Shown: positions 10,521 to 23,408, counted from the first letter of the stretch. The stretch: 64,000 nt of DNA from Dama dama (GCF_033118175.1 NC_083694.1:38463608-38527607), one strand, 5' to 3'. The notes: a model not told the origin generated them from the sequence alone. Numbers and translations are program-made.

Positions 10521-13277
10521 GCCAGGTCCCATGGGAGGCGGGAACGTAAACACTCGAAGTAGCTGGTCTAATTTTTAAGGTTAAAACAGGAAAAAGTAAA
10601 CGTATGTTTCAGGCCCTGACTACCATGGCGGGATATGGGCGACCTGTCTGAGAATGTGTGCACGCATGCGCTTGTGGAGCGGCTGTGCACACCCGGAATG
10701 GAGTCTCTGGAGTCCAGCAGGAGAAGGTCCCCTGTGTTAGACCTGTGGAGTCTCCCCATTTGCTCTTATCCGTGACCTTCAATATCTGACTAGTACTCCC
10801 CTAACATCTCTAGAGGACACCATCCAATGACTGGAAGGTAAGTCATCCCCAGGCTGAACCAGGTTCTCCAAGGGATGAGCCAGTTGAGTCCACAGTTCAT
10901 CGTGTATGTCTCCCTGTCTCGGTCGTTCCACCTATAAAAGGAGGCAACTGAGCTGACCAACAGAACTCTTCTAACCAAGGTTCAAGCATAATAGAGAGGA
11001 GGAGTAAGAGGCACCAGAGAGAAGGAACCCCAAACCCAAACCCACCTGAAGACATGATGAAAGGTTCAGGTAGGAAAGCCTTTGAGGGGACTTTATTGGT
11101 GCTTTCAGCCCAGTTTTGTCCTTTCAGCCATTGTTAGGCAACACTAGTCTAGGGCCCAAGTTTGTTTAAAAATAAACCCCGAAATCCCACACCAGCAAGA
11201 CAGGCACTAAAGCCCTTTCCAGTTCTGGGTCGAGGCAGATGTCTTCAACAGAGTCTCTTGAAGCTAGTGGCCTTTTTCCCATCAGACCCTGATTCAATCT
11301 GAAGGTGAAAGTTGTGCTTCTTGATTCAAGGTAACCATGTGTTTCTGAATGGAAACTGCAGTCTTGGCACTTTTCTCACAACGCTTCCTTATTCACTATG
11401 TTGATGTTTAGAGATGAGCTAATGACTTTGTCATTCCAAAGCCTCCAGCACCTTTTTTCTAAGTAGAAGGAAGTGCCATGGAATGAATGGGTCACAGAAA
11501 ACTGTCCCTTGCTATTGAGAATCCCTCTTCTCTGTGGTAATTTTTCTACTGAGTACTATTTGTTCTAGTTCATTAAAAATAAAGGTTATAGAGAACCACT
11601 GAAGTCAGGAAAAGAAAAGGCAAGAAAAATCTAGGTAGACTGTTTAGGAAATCCTTGAGAAAAATGTGTAATCCATTTAATCTGTCTCTACTTATTCATA
11701 TACAAGAGCAGGGTTCAATTAAGCCTTTCGTCATAATAATACCTCACATCTCCCAAGACAACCTACAGAGCACTTGCACACACATTATCACAGGTTACAC
11801 AAATACTCATAAAAGAATTCAGCTTCCTTCAGGTATCAGTGCATGACAGAAGGGCTCCTGAAGGCTTCGTTTTGGCCCATCATGAGCCCAGATGCATCAG
11901 TGTTCTTTGATATATTAAAATTTGGAAAACCAGATCCATCCCTGAGAATGAGACCCAATTATGAACCAGGACAGACTTTGAGAACTTTTCAACAGTGACC
12001 TGGATGCCCCTACTTCCTGCTGGACTTTCTCCATCTCAGGGTCACTTTGATGACCAGATTTCAGGGACAGACAAATCATAAGTAAACAACAAGGCCAGAT
12101 TGGGGAAAATGTAGGCGCACAAGCTGCTGACAAAAAGGATGTAGCAGGAACAGCCAATACGCATGCCCAGAGCTGCCATCGGCCAATTGCGGGCTCTACA
12201 CACTTCTCTCCTTTGTATTTTCTGGACTGTTTATTCTAGTGCTGTGGAAAGGGCTAAGGAGGACTAGATTGATACCAGTTTAAGAACTAAAAAGGAACCA
12301 TGTTTTGAGATTTGCTTTTCCACACCATATACATACATCCATTCTTGGGGCAAAATAGCTTCTGTTGAGGGTTTTTGGTTTTGTATTTTTTTTAAACATT
12401 GATTTCTTGGCCATCAGCTAAAAGAAACTGTGAATACTCAAGTACCTTGACGATGACTAAACATGTGGAAAGTGGTCTATTCACGAGTGGTTCTCCACAC
12501 TCGTGGAGGCTGCCTTCACTGCCCACCCCCGCCCCGGCCACATGACCTGGCCCATTACTCGGGGGCACTTGTGTGTCCCCAGAGGTGGAATCAGAAGGGA
12601 GCTGAAGTGGTGACAGAGCAGGCTTGGCCACAGGTTTCATGTCACAGGAGATGAGATGTAAGAGACTTGAGCAGTGCTAAGCCCACTGGGCTCAGGCTGG
12701 CCCAGGGCTGCTCAGGGATGGTTTAGGTACACGCGGCCTCACATTCACCTACTGCCTTTTTATTTTTAGAAAACATTACCAGCCTCTCATATGTCCTTCC
12801 TGGGCTTTCTTCGTTTCAGTGCCCAGCTTCTGGCCCATTCTTCCAGGGCATTACCCCTCAGCTGCAGACATGACCAGGGCAGGGCTGATGCTCACTCCCT
12901 CGGAAGTGGGAGGACCGACCTGAGAAGGGGATGAAAAGCAGCACGAGGCCACCAAGCAAAGCAGCGTCAGGACTGCAATCGGGGTTCTGGTCTCACGCTT
13001 CGCAATCCTGTTCTCTTTCAAGAGGGCATGCTGCCTCCAGCACCCAAAGGGAACATCCAGATTGGTTATTTTGATCACAGAGACGTGAATCAAGGAAGAA
13101 CTGATCCTACACTGATGTAGTAAAAGGATGTGAGTTGCTGTCACTTCAACACAATAAATCAGAATAATGTTCAAGGCCATTCTGTCAGCTCTACTATTGC
13201 ATTTTTGGAATAAGAATAAAATCTTATGAATCGTCTCACTGAACTTAAAAAAAAAAAAAAAAAAACAAACCTGTGGT
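10521..13277. other. Intronic sequence, single copy
   Basis: No gene recognised. The minus-strand frames at 10568-10759, 11915-12157 and 12392-12640 have no domain and no good splice context. A possible retrocopy tail at 13215-13265 is listed separately. 11090-11480 is moderately T-rich single-copy DNA. Confidence 0.6.
13215..13265 (+). pseudogene. Possible 3' end of a retroposed transcript (signal plus A19)
   Basis: A canonical AATAAA at 13215-13220 is followed 26 nt later by an uninterrupted run of 19 A at 13247-13265, the spacing of a cleaved polyadenylated mRNA. The upstream sequence (about 12850-13214) has no repeat signature and no protein I recognise. It may be a 3' UTR retrocopy. I could not identify a target duplication, and a chance A-tract is possible. 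Confidence 0.3.
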
Positions 13278-13289
13278 ATATTAGACTTT

Positions 13290-13504
13290 GGCTTTCCTGG
13301 TGGCTCAGATGGTAAAGAAACTGCCTGCAATGCAGGAGACTCAGGTTCAATTCCTTGGTTGGGAAGATCCCCTGGAGAAGGGAATGGCAACCCACTCCAG
13401 TATTTTTGCCTAGATAATTCCATGGACAGAGAAACCTGGTGATCTACAGTCCATGGGGTTGCAAAGAGTTGGACACAACTGAGCAACTTTCACTTTCACT
13501 TTTC
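13290..13504 (+). repeat. Bov-tA SINE with 12-bp target duplication
   Basis: Sense copy starting with the tRNA-derived head ('gctttcctggtggctcagat', B-box-like 'ggttcaattcc') and ending in 'tttcactttcacttttc'. Direct repeats flank it: ATATTAGACTTT at 13278-13289 and ATATTAGATTTT at 13505-13516, one mismatch. Confidence 0.95.
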
Positions 13505-13575
13505 ATATTAGATTTTAATAGAAGTACCTTATAAAATCTGTCACTAGAACACTTTGTATTTATCATATGGTCAAT

Positions 13576-13783
13576 ATGGACTTCCTTGGTGGCTCAGATA
13601 CTAAAGAATCTGCCTGCAATGCAGGAGACCCAGGTTCGATCCCTGGGTTGGGAAGATCCCCTGGAGAAGGAAATGGTAATCCACTCCAGTATTCTTGCAT
13701 GGAGAATCCCACGGACAGAGGAGCCTGGTGGTCTACAGTCCATGGGGTTGCAAAGAGTCAGACATGACTGAGTGAACAAAAGC
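13576..13783 (+). repeat. Bov-tA SINE with 9-bp target duplication
   Basis: Second sense copy, 71 bp after the previous one, with an intact A-box-like 'tggctcagata' and B-box 'ggttcgatccc'. The exact 9-bp direct repeat ATGGTCAAT is at 13567-13575 and 13784-13792. Its separate target duplication shows it inserted independently rather than by tandem duplication. Confidence 0.95.
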
Positions 13784-15029
13784 ATGGTCAATGTCAGCCC
13801 AAGACCCATATGCATTGCCTAATCCTGGCACTGTCCATTCCCCTATGAGCCACTTCCCCTGCTCAGTGACACCCAGAATTTCCTAAAGGAGCTAAATTTC
13901 TGGAAATAAGGCCATTGAGAAGATGAGTTTTGAAATTAATTATGAAATGAACCTTTATAATCTAGAAAAAGCTAGTTTCTCAAAGGCTCAAAGCTTTATA
14001 ATATCCGAAGTTGTCTCCTACTTTCATTATGCAGAAACCATGAACCAAAGGGTGCATGATGAAAGCAGTATTTTTTTTAAAGAGCCCATCACGCTAGCTA
14101 GAGATGAAAGAGTCTTTCCTTTTAAACTCTAGTCCTGAACCCAAGAGCACTTTTATTTTTTTTAAAGAGACCTGGGGGAACTCGACCAACATGATAACAC
14201 TGTTGTGAGACCATCCTGGCAGGAGTCAGACAGATAAGTCCTTCACAGTTCCAAGAGCCCCACTGATGGGAGATCTGATTCTACAACTCAAAACCCTTCA
14301 ACAATACTAAACAGTGGACTGGCATGCGTCTGGAAAATATAACCGTTTTTGAAGAATGCTTTCCAAACCACGTAATGCTTTTAAAGCTGTTTATCAGGAG
14401 AGCTGGATGAGCAACAGTGGCCTGAAACAGTGTCTCAGCTGTCACAGGGTCGCACGCCCTGTCCGCGTTTCTGTAAGCCCTTCATCATCCTCGACTGTCT
14501 CACCCTTGGCAGACAACAGATGCCAAAGTTTGGAGACATTCGCTACATAACTTCTACCCGACAAACCTGGCTCCAGGACAGATTTCCATGTCATGTGGGG
14601 CTTTTGGCTGAACTCTGCTCGAACCCAGAGGCGTATCATTTACAGCAGACACTAACAATAGTTTGGGATCACCTGCTCTTCCACAGGCGGGTTCAGAGCA
14701 AGTTCGTGGCCTCTGCACACCTTTTCCAGTGGGGTTTCTGGTACACAAGGGCTGGGAGCCCAGTTGAGTTCCTCCACCCAGAATTCTGACTGTGTGACAA
14801 GCACAGGTTTGTGGGCCTGGATTTAACTATTTTGTGTGAAGAAAGAGAAGGGGAGAGACAAAAACCCAGCACAGTGTATGACTTTCTGGTCTCACCACCA
14901 TAATAAGTCCTTAGCAAGTTTTCAGGGACAGGGTACAAGTAAGAGGTGAAGATATAACCCCTGCTTCACTTATGCTTAGCATCCCATATTCGGAGAGGTA
15001 TATACTGACTCAGATGCCATTTCTGGAGC

Positions 15030-15205
15030 CCTAATTATACACATCCCAAGTCAGCTAAGTGCTTTATAAACCTTATGTCATCTAAGCCACATAACCACCC
15101 GCCGAGGCAGGCATTATCAGTCCTATTCCGTGAGTCAGAGGAATCTCACCCCAGAGATACTGAGGGGGAGAAACTTGCTCTGGGCCACAGCTAAGAAGCA
15201 GCAGT
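15030..15205. repeat. Old L2/MIR-type remnant
   Basis: 'gctaagtgctttataaacct' followed by a 'gaggcaggcattatcagtcc' block and, in antisense, the MIR-like 'cttgctctgggccacagcta'. Highly diverged; the exact family and strand are uncertain. Confidence 0.4.
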
Positions 15206-15794
15206 GAGATGACTCACATTCAGGGCTACCCTCTGACCTTGTGGTACAGACGTGGGAACCAGGCAGGGCTCTGGGAGCCCCTTCTTGATCCCTGCAGATG
15301 CTCAGTTTCACTTCACACTGGCCACCACAGCACTCCTTCCCACGTCTTCTCCAGGACTGGGGAAGATCTGAGATTTTATGTTCTTTCCACGTCTCTTTCT
15401 GCAACAGGCGCTTCTCTTTGAAGAGAGACCTCTTGCCCTTGGAGTGTCAAGATAAGAAAACTTTCAGCAACTTCCCTTGGAAACTACAAAACACCCATCA
15501 GCACCCAGGATCTAAGTACAGTCGCTCACCAGCTGCCAGCCCCTCTGAATAGCTTTTATGGTTCAGTGAGGGGTGGTGACAGGGCCGTGTCACTACCGTG
15601 GGGTGTGCTGTTTCTTTCATGTTCCCGGGATCTGACAAGAGCCTTCCACAACCTGTTTCTTTACAACACATGGAATGAGAGATTAAAGACCAGTACCAGA
15701 CGTAAAGCTGGGGTTGGGACTAGCAATGATCTCTTTCCAGATGCATTCTAAATCTTTCTGGGAAAGAAGGGTCGCTGACCGCCCTAAGCAGATG

Positions 15795-15880
15795 GTGTTC
15801 AAAAGCTGTCATGATGATTAAATGAGATAATACATGTGAAATACGTAGGACATAGTAAACATCCACAGGAAAGGTTTAAA
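15795..15880 (+). repeat. MIR SINE fragment
   Basis: The 3' half of MIR: 'gatgattaaatgagataata', 'catgtgaaat', then 'acatagtaaacatcc', matching the order expected for that family in the sense direction. Confidence 0.5.
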
Positions 15881-16769
15881 AATGTTAGCAGTATTTTTAT
15901 TTATTGATACCACCAAACTTAAAAGAGTGTTTTAGCAGAAACAATGTATATGGATTTCAGTAAAACTACATTAATTCAGAGCTACTAGCTGGATGTGGAG
16001 GAGAAAAGACATCAAGAAAAGACGAATGAATTAGTGAAAAAAATCTAAATTATAGGACTTCTGATTAACTATGACAGATTGAGTCCAGAGACCCCTCTAA
16101 AGTGAAAGCGAAGGGATACAAGTGGCATGGATCCAAAAGGATAAAGAGAAGGTGTCAACAACATTTTAGAAGCTGAAGAGCAGATGGACAAGTGGTGCTG
16201 AGATGTAAGCCTGAGGGAGTAGCAGCCACAAAGCAGTGAGCTAATTAGTGTATTAACTGCTGAATTTCAGAAAGTAGGGGGTGCACCGAGGAGCTCTGAG
16301 TGCTTGGGGCATCAGGGAGGAACAGGGAGGCCTGTCTGTGAGATGGTGAAAACAGGAAAGTTGGGTAGAAGTCTGGATAAGAAGCAGTGAGACAGCAGGG
16401 CTCTCCCACCCACAGCTAGCCCGCTCCTCCTCAGCAGAAGATGGGCACCAGCAGGTCCCCACCTGATGCTTCACGGTGAGGCCCCGGGCCCCACACAGAG
16501 AGCCCCCAATCTGCAGACTAGCACCTCCTCTCAAGATAGGAGAACACCTCGTCAAAAATCACCAAACATCTGGGAACTGTCTATTCATGAAAGAAAAAGG
16601 CCAAAACAAGCAAATGGGAGAAAGAAACTCAGGAGAGAATGAGGGCCTTCACTCTACAGAGGACAGGAACAGGAGGCTGCTAGGGGAAAGCTTTCCAGAG
16701 AAAAAAGTGTAACTGATCAATTACTAAGTACATTTTTAAACATATACAGAAGGAATCTTAACGGAAATC

Positions 16770-17058
16770 AACCTTGAATACTCACTGGAAGACTAATGCT
16801 GAAGCTGAAGCTCTAATACTTTGGCCATCTGATGCAAACAGTCAACTCATTGGAAAAAGACCCTGAAGCTGGAAAAGATTTGAAGGCAGAAGGAGAACAG
16901 GATGACAGAGGATGAGATGGCTGGATGGCATCGCTGATGCCATGGACATGAACTCAGGCATCCAGGAGATGCCTGATGGGGGACAGGGAGGCCTGGTGTG
17001 CTGCAGTCCACAGGGTTGCAAAGAGTCGGACATGACCTAGTGACTGAACAACAACAAC
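16770..17058 (+). repeat. BovB LINE 3' end
   Basis: About 290 bp of BovB 3' sequence: the 'ctctaatactttggccatct' block, 'caactcattggaaaaagacc', 'gaggatgagatggctggatg', and the terminal 'gcaaagagtcggacatgacc'. It ends in (AAC)n-like sequence. No reading frame remains. Confidence 0.92.
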
Positions 17059-17317
17059 AACAGGACAGTGTATGGATGTATTAGTAACAGGCAGATAGGA
17101 AAAATCTCTTAAAAAGGAGTTACTAACCTCAGAGTGAAAAAGCCAAAAGTAGATAAAAATTTGAGGATAAACTGGGAATAGGTCTATATAAAACTAAGCA
17201 AAAATAATAAAAGTGATTATTGGCTCCAGGGAGAAAAAAACAAACTACAAAGTTAAACCAAACTGGAAACATAATCATAGTAACCTACATGGCTTCACTG
17301 GGAATATTATTTACATA

Positions 17318-17452
17318 GAGGCACCATCACTGACTCAGTGGACATGAATCTGAGCAAGCTCCAGGAGATAGTGGAAGACAGAGGAGCCTGGCAGGCTGCA
17401 GTCCATGGGGTTGCAAAGAATTGGACACGACTTAGCAACTGAACAACAACAA
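17318..17452 (+). repeat. BovB LINE 3' end, strongly truncated
   Basis: The last 135 bp of BovB ('catcactgactcagtggaca', 'caagctccaggagatagtgg', terminal 'gcaaagaattggacacgact'), again with an AAC-rich tail. It lies 260 bp after a similar but longer copy. Different truncation points and divergence argue for independent insertions. Confidence 0.9.
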
Positions 17453-19907
17453 TGTAAAAGTGGAATTATTGATTTACCAGAAAATGATATAACTATAGTA
17501 TACTGAAAAATGGGATGGGAGGGGTGCGGGGGACATGTATAGACAGCAATAAGAAGTCAAATGATATCAAGAAATAGCACTATTCTCATTTTTATTCCTT
17601 TAGAAACATGGAGGTTAAGTACCTCCAAAATGAAAATACAGCCCAAAGTACTGGAGGTGGCTGCCTCCAGAGGAACAAGAATCAGGGTTGGGGAAAAATG
17701 GGGCAGCTGACTGATGGTTTATTTCTCACAGGAAGAAATCTTTGACTTCTGAAAGTGTGGGTATGCTATTCACTCTGATAAAACAAACTTTAATTTGAAA
17801 AGATTAAAAAAAAAATTGTCACAAAGAGATCATTAAGGTCAAAATTATATTTTTTAAAAACACTGTTCTTATTAATTGTAGAAACTAAAGAATATTTAGT
17901 AAATATGCCTAAGGTGGAAAGAACAATTGGAAAATTAAGAGATAATTATCCAATCGTAAACAATTAGTAAAACGATAACGATAATTTATTTTGAAAGGGT
18001 TGTGGTGACCTAATAATGTGGGAAAAAATGCCTGTAACTATCAAATATACACCAATACGTATACACCAACAAATATAGACTACCGATACACAAATGCAGT
18101 TTGTTTCTAAGAACAAATAGCAAGTCAAATCACTAATAAAGGGGTACTTCAAGAAAGTTATAGGAAACTTGCTTTAATGGACATGTAAGACTAATTCAAG
18201 AACATTAACCCACAGACACTTTGATGAGTCTCAGGAATCTGGAAGATTCTTCAAGGCAGTCTGTCCTCCAGTACTGAATATTCTCAGTACTTAATACCTA
18301 TTATATGCCTGGAATATAGCAGGAGGTCAGTACTTCACCACCTGATGAATTTTTACTGTCAGTTCACCTACATATGAACCAGAGAGCTCTCTGAGCAGTC
18401 AGGTTAGAATATCACAAGTTCATTAACTAAATTAACAGGGCCCATCAACAGTTCAAACACGAACACAGAAACTCTTTGAGGTTCTCATCTTTCTACTAGA
18501 AGATGTGAAGGTACCCACACATGCTAATGTGACATGATGATGCCCTGGGAGGTGGATGGGTGCCAGTCTTACTACCCTAACTGTGCTGCTAGAGTAGCTC
18601 AGTCAAGTCTAGAGGACCGAGGAGCCCTGTCCTCTGCCCCATCCTGGAGGTACTTAGTGAGGTTACACTACGTTCAGCCAGTCCCAACCCACCAGGGTGA
18701 TCCATCCTCCTCCTAACGAGAGGTGAAGCACTGTGCTGACTCCCCTTTGAAGTTTTCAGCAGCCCCTGGGATTTTATGATACAGCCTGGGTCACCCCTGC
18801 CATTATCTATGTTTGAAGTATGTTTGGGGAAAATCTACTAGGAGCTGTCTCTGGTGTTAACGGAGAACAACGGCCTCATAAAAACTGCTCTCTGCAAGGA
18901 GTTCAAAGGACCTTATCCAAATATTGTGGGTTTATCTTGCTCCATCAACTTTGCCAGGGCAGAAAACTGAGGTTTTGCCAAGTAAACTCTGACAGAGAGG
19001 TACCCTTTTGATTTCCTGAACAAGCTCAGGGCACTGCTCACACAACCAAGTGGCCTTTTAACAAGATGGACCTTGCACTCTGAAGTCCTCTGCTGAGCAC
19101 TTACCATGCTGCTGAAGTTAGAATTTATTGGGATGGTGGGTTAAGGTGAAGGACTAAATTAGGTAAATTATTGTGAGAGGTCCTTCTGATATGTGGTAAA
19201 ATCTTCCCAATTGTTACTTCAAGAAACCCAGTAAAAGTCAGGAGCAAACCAGGAGGACTGACAATTGTTGGCAGGAAGCCAAAGTGAAGCATCGCGTTAC
19301 AGTGGCTCCTACAGTTTAATCCACATTAATCCATCGTTACCGATATGCACTATTTATCAGCAGGTGATGGATCATCACCGTATTTTCAAACAAAATAGCT
19401 TGTCAAAGAAATTAACCAGGTAGAGGTATTTGTTGGCCAGTGACATATTCATGAAGTCACAGAAGGTGCAAAGAGTGGCATTGTTTTTTATTTCTGCAAA
19501 TCTCTTTAACTCTTGCTTAATCGAAAACAGCTGCATTCTCTTATCTGCTTCCACAGCTAACCTGTTGCCATATCACATATTGTGTAGCTTCTGGAAAACT
19601 CCTCTGTTCATTCATTAGAGAATGTTATTATAAAAATAGTTGTTTTTCCCTCTGTATATCTATATATGAATACGTAAATATACAAAAATAGGTTTGACCT
19701 TACAGATCCCCTGGAAAGTATTGGGGGGGGGGTCCCCAGGGGTCCTTAGACTATATTTTGAGAACCTCTGTCCTAAAAGGACCCATATGTATAAATTATG
19801 TGCTAATTAGAAATCCGTGTTCCCTACATATTAAAGTAAATCCACTAAGGATATAGGTTAGTAAACTGTTAACCTGATTTGAGTTATATATAATACATAT
19901 GTATGTG
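17453..19907. other. Intronic sequence, AT-rich
   Basis: 17460-18200 is very AT-rich and may contain an unrecognised old L1. 18500-19130 is single copy. A G10 run lies at 19723-19732. The patch at 19270-19400 is noted as a regulatory candidate. No gene recognised. Confidence 0.5.
19270..19400. promoter_or_regulatory. Candidate conserved non-coding element (weak)
   Basis: A compact repeat-free patch with five CpG in an otherwise AT-rich zone. It has two TAATCC words ('tttaatccacattaatccat'), the core bound by OTX/PITX/BCD-type homeodomains, and a CAGGTG E-box nearby ('cagcaggtgatgg'). Motif presence only; function is inferred. Confidence 0.25.
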
Positions 19908-20109
19908 TGTGTTCAGTCCTCAGTAGTGTCTGACTCTTTGTGACCTCATGGACTATAGCCTGCCAAGCTTCCCTGTCCATAGCATTTTCTGGGGAAGAAT
20001 ACCAGAGTGGGTTGCCATTTCCTCCTCCCGACTCAGGGATTCAGCCTGCTTCTCCTGCATATTCTGCATTGCAGATGGATTCTTGACTGCTGAGCCACTG
20101 GGAAAGCCC
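19908..20109 (-). repeat. Bov-tA SINE
   Basis: Antisense copy ('tctgactctttgtgacctca', 'gaagaataccagagtgggtt', ending in the tRNA head 'actgctgagccactgggaaa'). It is diverged, with a small duplication of 'attctgcatt' in the head region. Confidence 0.9.
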
Positions 20110-20800
20110 CACTCATATATAATAAATACAATAAAATTTTGTTTGTGATTAAAATGTTACACTAATTCAATCTCATTCTCCCTCCTTCCTCACCCTGCCA
20201 TTTGACAAATTAGTGAGAAACTTAGCACAAGTCTGTCTTTGAGAGGCAGTCTGACAAAAAGAGTACTCGAAAAAGGTCTCAGAGTAAGGGAACTTGGAGT
20301 TAATAACACCCAAGTCTGCCTTTTCTTCCACCAATGGCTGCAGGCCTTTACTTCTAAAACAGTACTACACTCGTCAGTTCTCTGCTAGCCCATATGGCCT
20401 CCATTTATTTCAGAATTATCCTACTGACTAAAGCTCTCTGGGAGCAGGGGTTATGAACTCAAACCTGGGTTCTTTTTTTCAGGGAGACTCCAATTTCATC
20501 TTGGGCAAAGAGGGATGATACTGGAAGGGAAAACCATGAAAGACAGAAGATGGCCATCAAAATCTAAAAATAAATAAACCTCATGCCTTGGCAGAGGAAT
20601 TCCACCAACAGTTAAATGACATTTAATTCTTTTCTAAAACAGGGAATACAAATTTTTCTTAGGAAGAAATACACTTCTGCTTCTTTTGAAGTTAAAAGCA
20701 AAAACCTCAAATGCATATCTTATGTATGTAAGACTGGGGGTCATTCCAGAGTTTTAAAAATCAAGTCTCTGAACAAGGAAGGGACTACATGTATAAGGAC

Positions 20801-20835
<35 letters not shown>

Positions 20836-22229
20836 TGTGCATGTATGCTCAGACTGACTATTTAATTTTTAAATGGAAGAAACCAGAATCAGAAAGCAAT
20901 CATACTTTCCATTCTATTTTCTTTGAGCAAAGACCTGCTGGTTGAGACACCAGGACTATATATCAAAGACGTACGTGCCTGAATTCAATTTATTTTTACT
21001 TTTGGAAGCAGGATAGTGCCGTTTCCATGAAGTCAGTCATCTCTGCAAGCCAAAAATGGCAAAAAATAGACGCTCTCCTTTCTAGAAACGATAATAATGT
21101 ACCATGACCAAAAAAGTGGTTTTTCCCCTAACAGATAATCTCGCATAAAAATGAGTCATGGGATTTCATAAATGGAAAGGCTTTTCTCAAATATGTGTGT
21201 GCAGGAACACACACACTTCTTTTTTTTCCATCAACAGATTTGAGCTTTCCATAAGCTATGTTACAATGAGAATGGATCGTCTGGAGCCTTTGAGTGAAAG
21301 GGGAGTACAGTATTTGGAGTTCAGCAAGAGGGAAGAAGTCTGTCTTAGAAAATAAGAGTTCTCTGCTTGTGTTCCTGGGAGAGAAATTTTAACTTATAAG
21401 GCATGTTAAGATGTTTCTTAAAAATATCTTATTCTGTAACTTCATCAGCTTAATTTCAGACCCAAGTGAGACATCACATGTCATTAGCATAGTTCTGAAT
21501 GTTGTTTCTTCTCCTGGGTGTGCTCAGGAGGATTGAGAGAAGGATCCATCGACGTTCAAGCATTCTCGGGAAAGGCCTGGTGTGGCGAGATCAGGAAGTG
21601 AGGACAGAGAGTTCTCACCTCATAGTCAGGGGTGAGCAGAAGACAGACAGAGGGGTGCCCCCAGAGCCACAGGGCCACTTTTGGACACCGGAGAGATATG
21701 AACAGTCCCTTCCTTTCAGCCAGATGCAACAGTAATTTTTCAGTTTCACCGAAATTGAATTTCTTCTCATGATAAAACTGACATATCAACTAATGCCCGG
21801 GCTGCCCCCAGCAGATGGTTACCAAGCCAACAGACAGATACGCCCAAAGATGAGAAACAGAGCCTGGGTCAAACCTGTTCTAGGTGCTTGCTTTTCACCC
21901 AGGCCAATAACCATGGCTTTTTATCGATGCTCGGAGGGTCTGCAGAGTTCATCAGGAAGGAGTATCTTGTACTTCTTAAATGAGCAAGAGGCAGTAGCTA
22001 TAGGATGACATGGTGTATCTTTCTGAACAGTTGATTTTACTGGGTAGCAATGTAAAAATATTACCTTATTTAGAACAAACATGGGATAAACTGTAAACTC
22101 CATTTACAGTTTTAAGATAAAACAGAAACTTTTAAGAAGTGCTGGACTTGCTCTGCCTCCAGATTCAGGGGGCACTGGTCCACCATCCTCTGCCTTAGAG
22201 GGAACATGGTGGAAAAAAACTGAGAGCAC
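20110..22229. other. Intronic sequence with a TG microsatellite
   Basis: Single-copy DNA apart from the TG repeat listed below. 20950-21080 is AT-rich with isolated CpG. The frames at 21499-21735 (plus) and 21556-21789 (minus) overlap each other and show no domain. Confidence 0.55.
20802..20840 (+). repeat. (TG)n microsatellite
   Basis: About fifteen TG units at 20802-20831, followed by an interrupted GCGCGTGTGC end. Likely polymorphic, and able to adopt Z-DNA by sequence type. Confidence 0.95.
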
Positions 22230-22240
22230 TGGTATATCCT

Positions 22241-22464
22241 GGGCTTCCCCAGTGGCTCAGCAGTAAAGAATCTGCCTGCCAATGCATAAGAGATGCGGGT
22301 TCAATCCCTGGGTCGGGAAGATCCCCTGGAAGAAGAAACAGCAACCTGCTCCAGTATTCTTGCCTGGAAAATCCCATGGACAGACAAACCTGGCAGGCTA
22401 CAGTCCACAGGGTTGCAAATGAGTCAGACACGACTGAGTGACTGGGCATGCATGGATGCACGCA
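22241..22464 (+). repeat. Bov-tA SINE with 11-bp target duplication
   Basis: Sense copy from 'gggcttccccagtggctcag' to a 'gggcatgcatggatgcacgc' tail. The exact 11-bp direct repeat TGGTATATCCT is at 22230-22240 and 22465-22475. Confidence 0.96.
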
Positions 22465-23379
22465 TGGTATATCCTAATGATGTTTACATTTTTATTAGAT
22501 TTTTACCTTTGGAAGTTCCCTAAAGGCTAATGCAAGCAAATTCTGCCTGACGTGTTATGTATAATACACCACAAAGGGCAGATGGCTGCATTCAGAGCAC
22601 AGCGGTTATGAGCCGTGTTGTCAGACTGGACTGGAAGAGCAGGAGAAGCACTTTCTAAATCCCCTTTGCTGACCTTCTTCTCACCTGCCCGCCCTGACTA
22701 CACCCAGGCTCTGATGACTCAAGAGGGTCTTAACCCATTTATCCTGGAGAGTTGTGGGTTAGGATGCAAACACTAACAGAAAGGGCTTTGCCTGGAAAAA
22801 AAAAATCCATTTCCATTTCACATCTAAGAGGCCATTCACGTCAAGTATCTTTAACGAATTTTAGGTGGTATCTTGGGAGTGTTTTCACTTGAAGAAGTCA
22901 AATAAGTCCACCATGAATCTTTCCTGTGAAATCAACTGAAAGGTTACTCAAAAACGCTCTGAGCAACTGGAATTTGCATCTACGTGCACAATACGAGGAT
23001 CCTGGGATTCCAGAACGTTATCAGAGTCCCGATGGTGAGATCCTTAAATGCTGATCTATCATTATCCTTTGGATTCCCGCTTCTTCCTTATCTGACAAAT
23101 AATGAGATAAGCACCAACACTCCTGAGCTTTGCTAAATTAGTTTGAATATTTTAAGTTCTGCCAACTCCCACCTCTACCCCCTGGTTCTGGGTCTTGACA
23201 GAAAAGGTGAAGAAATAGTTTGGAGGAAACCTCAGGGGCTCAGCTTAATACACCTCCAGCTGCTGCTTTCTTGAAATGTCCTGTGACCCCAATGTGTACA
23301 ACATACAGGTTTCAGAGAAACAAACAAGTAAATAAATAGCTCAAGGTCAGACCCTCCTTTCTTTTCTGTGGTGGATTTT

Positions 23380-23408
23380 TTGTTGTTGTTGTTGTTGTTG
23401 TTGTTGTT
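23380..23408 (+). repeat. (TTG)n microsatellite
   Basis: About nine TTG units followed by T5 and (GCT)3. It could be the decayed AAC-type tail of an old antisense BovB or SINE, but no body is recognisable beside it. Confidence 0.9.

Larger units (their letters stand above)
13793..16767. other. Intronic sequence with old MIR/L2 pieces
   Basis: 14430-14650 keeps about ten CpG and is noted as a weak regulatory candidate. 15030-15205 is L2/MIR-like and 15795-15880 is MIR-like. The overlapping frames at 14356-14938 occupy both strands and have no domain. Nothing else recognised. Confidence 0.55.

Noticed and set aside
13290..13783. tRNA genes (A and B boxes seen)
   Set aside because: These boxes belong to tRNA-derived Bov-tA SINEs; no cloverleaf with acceptor stem is present.
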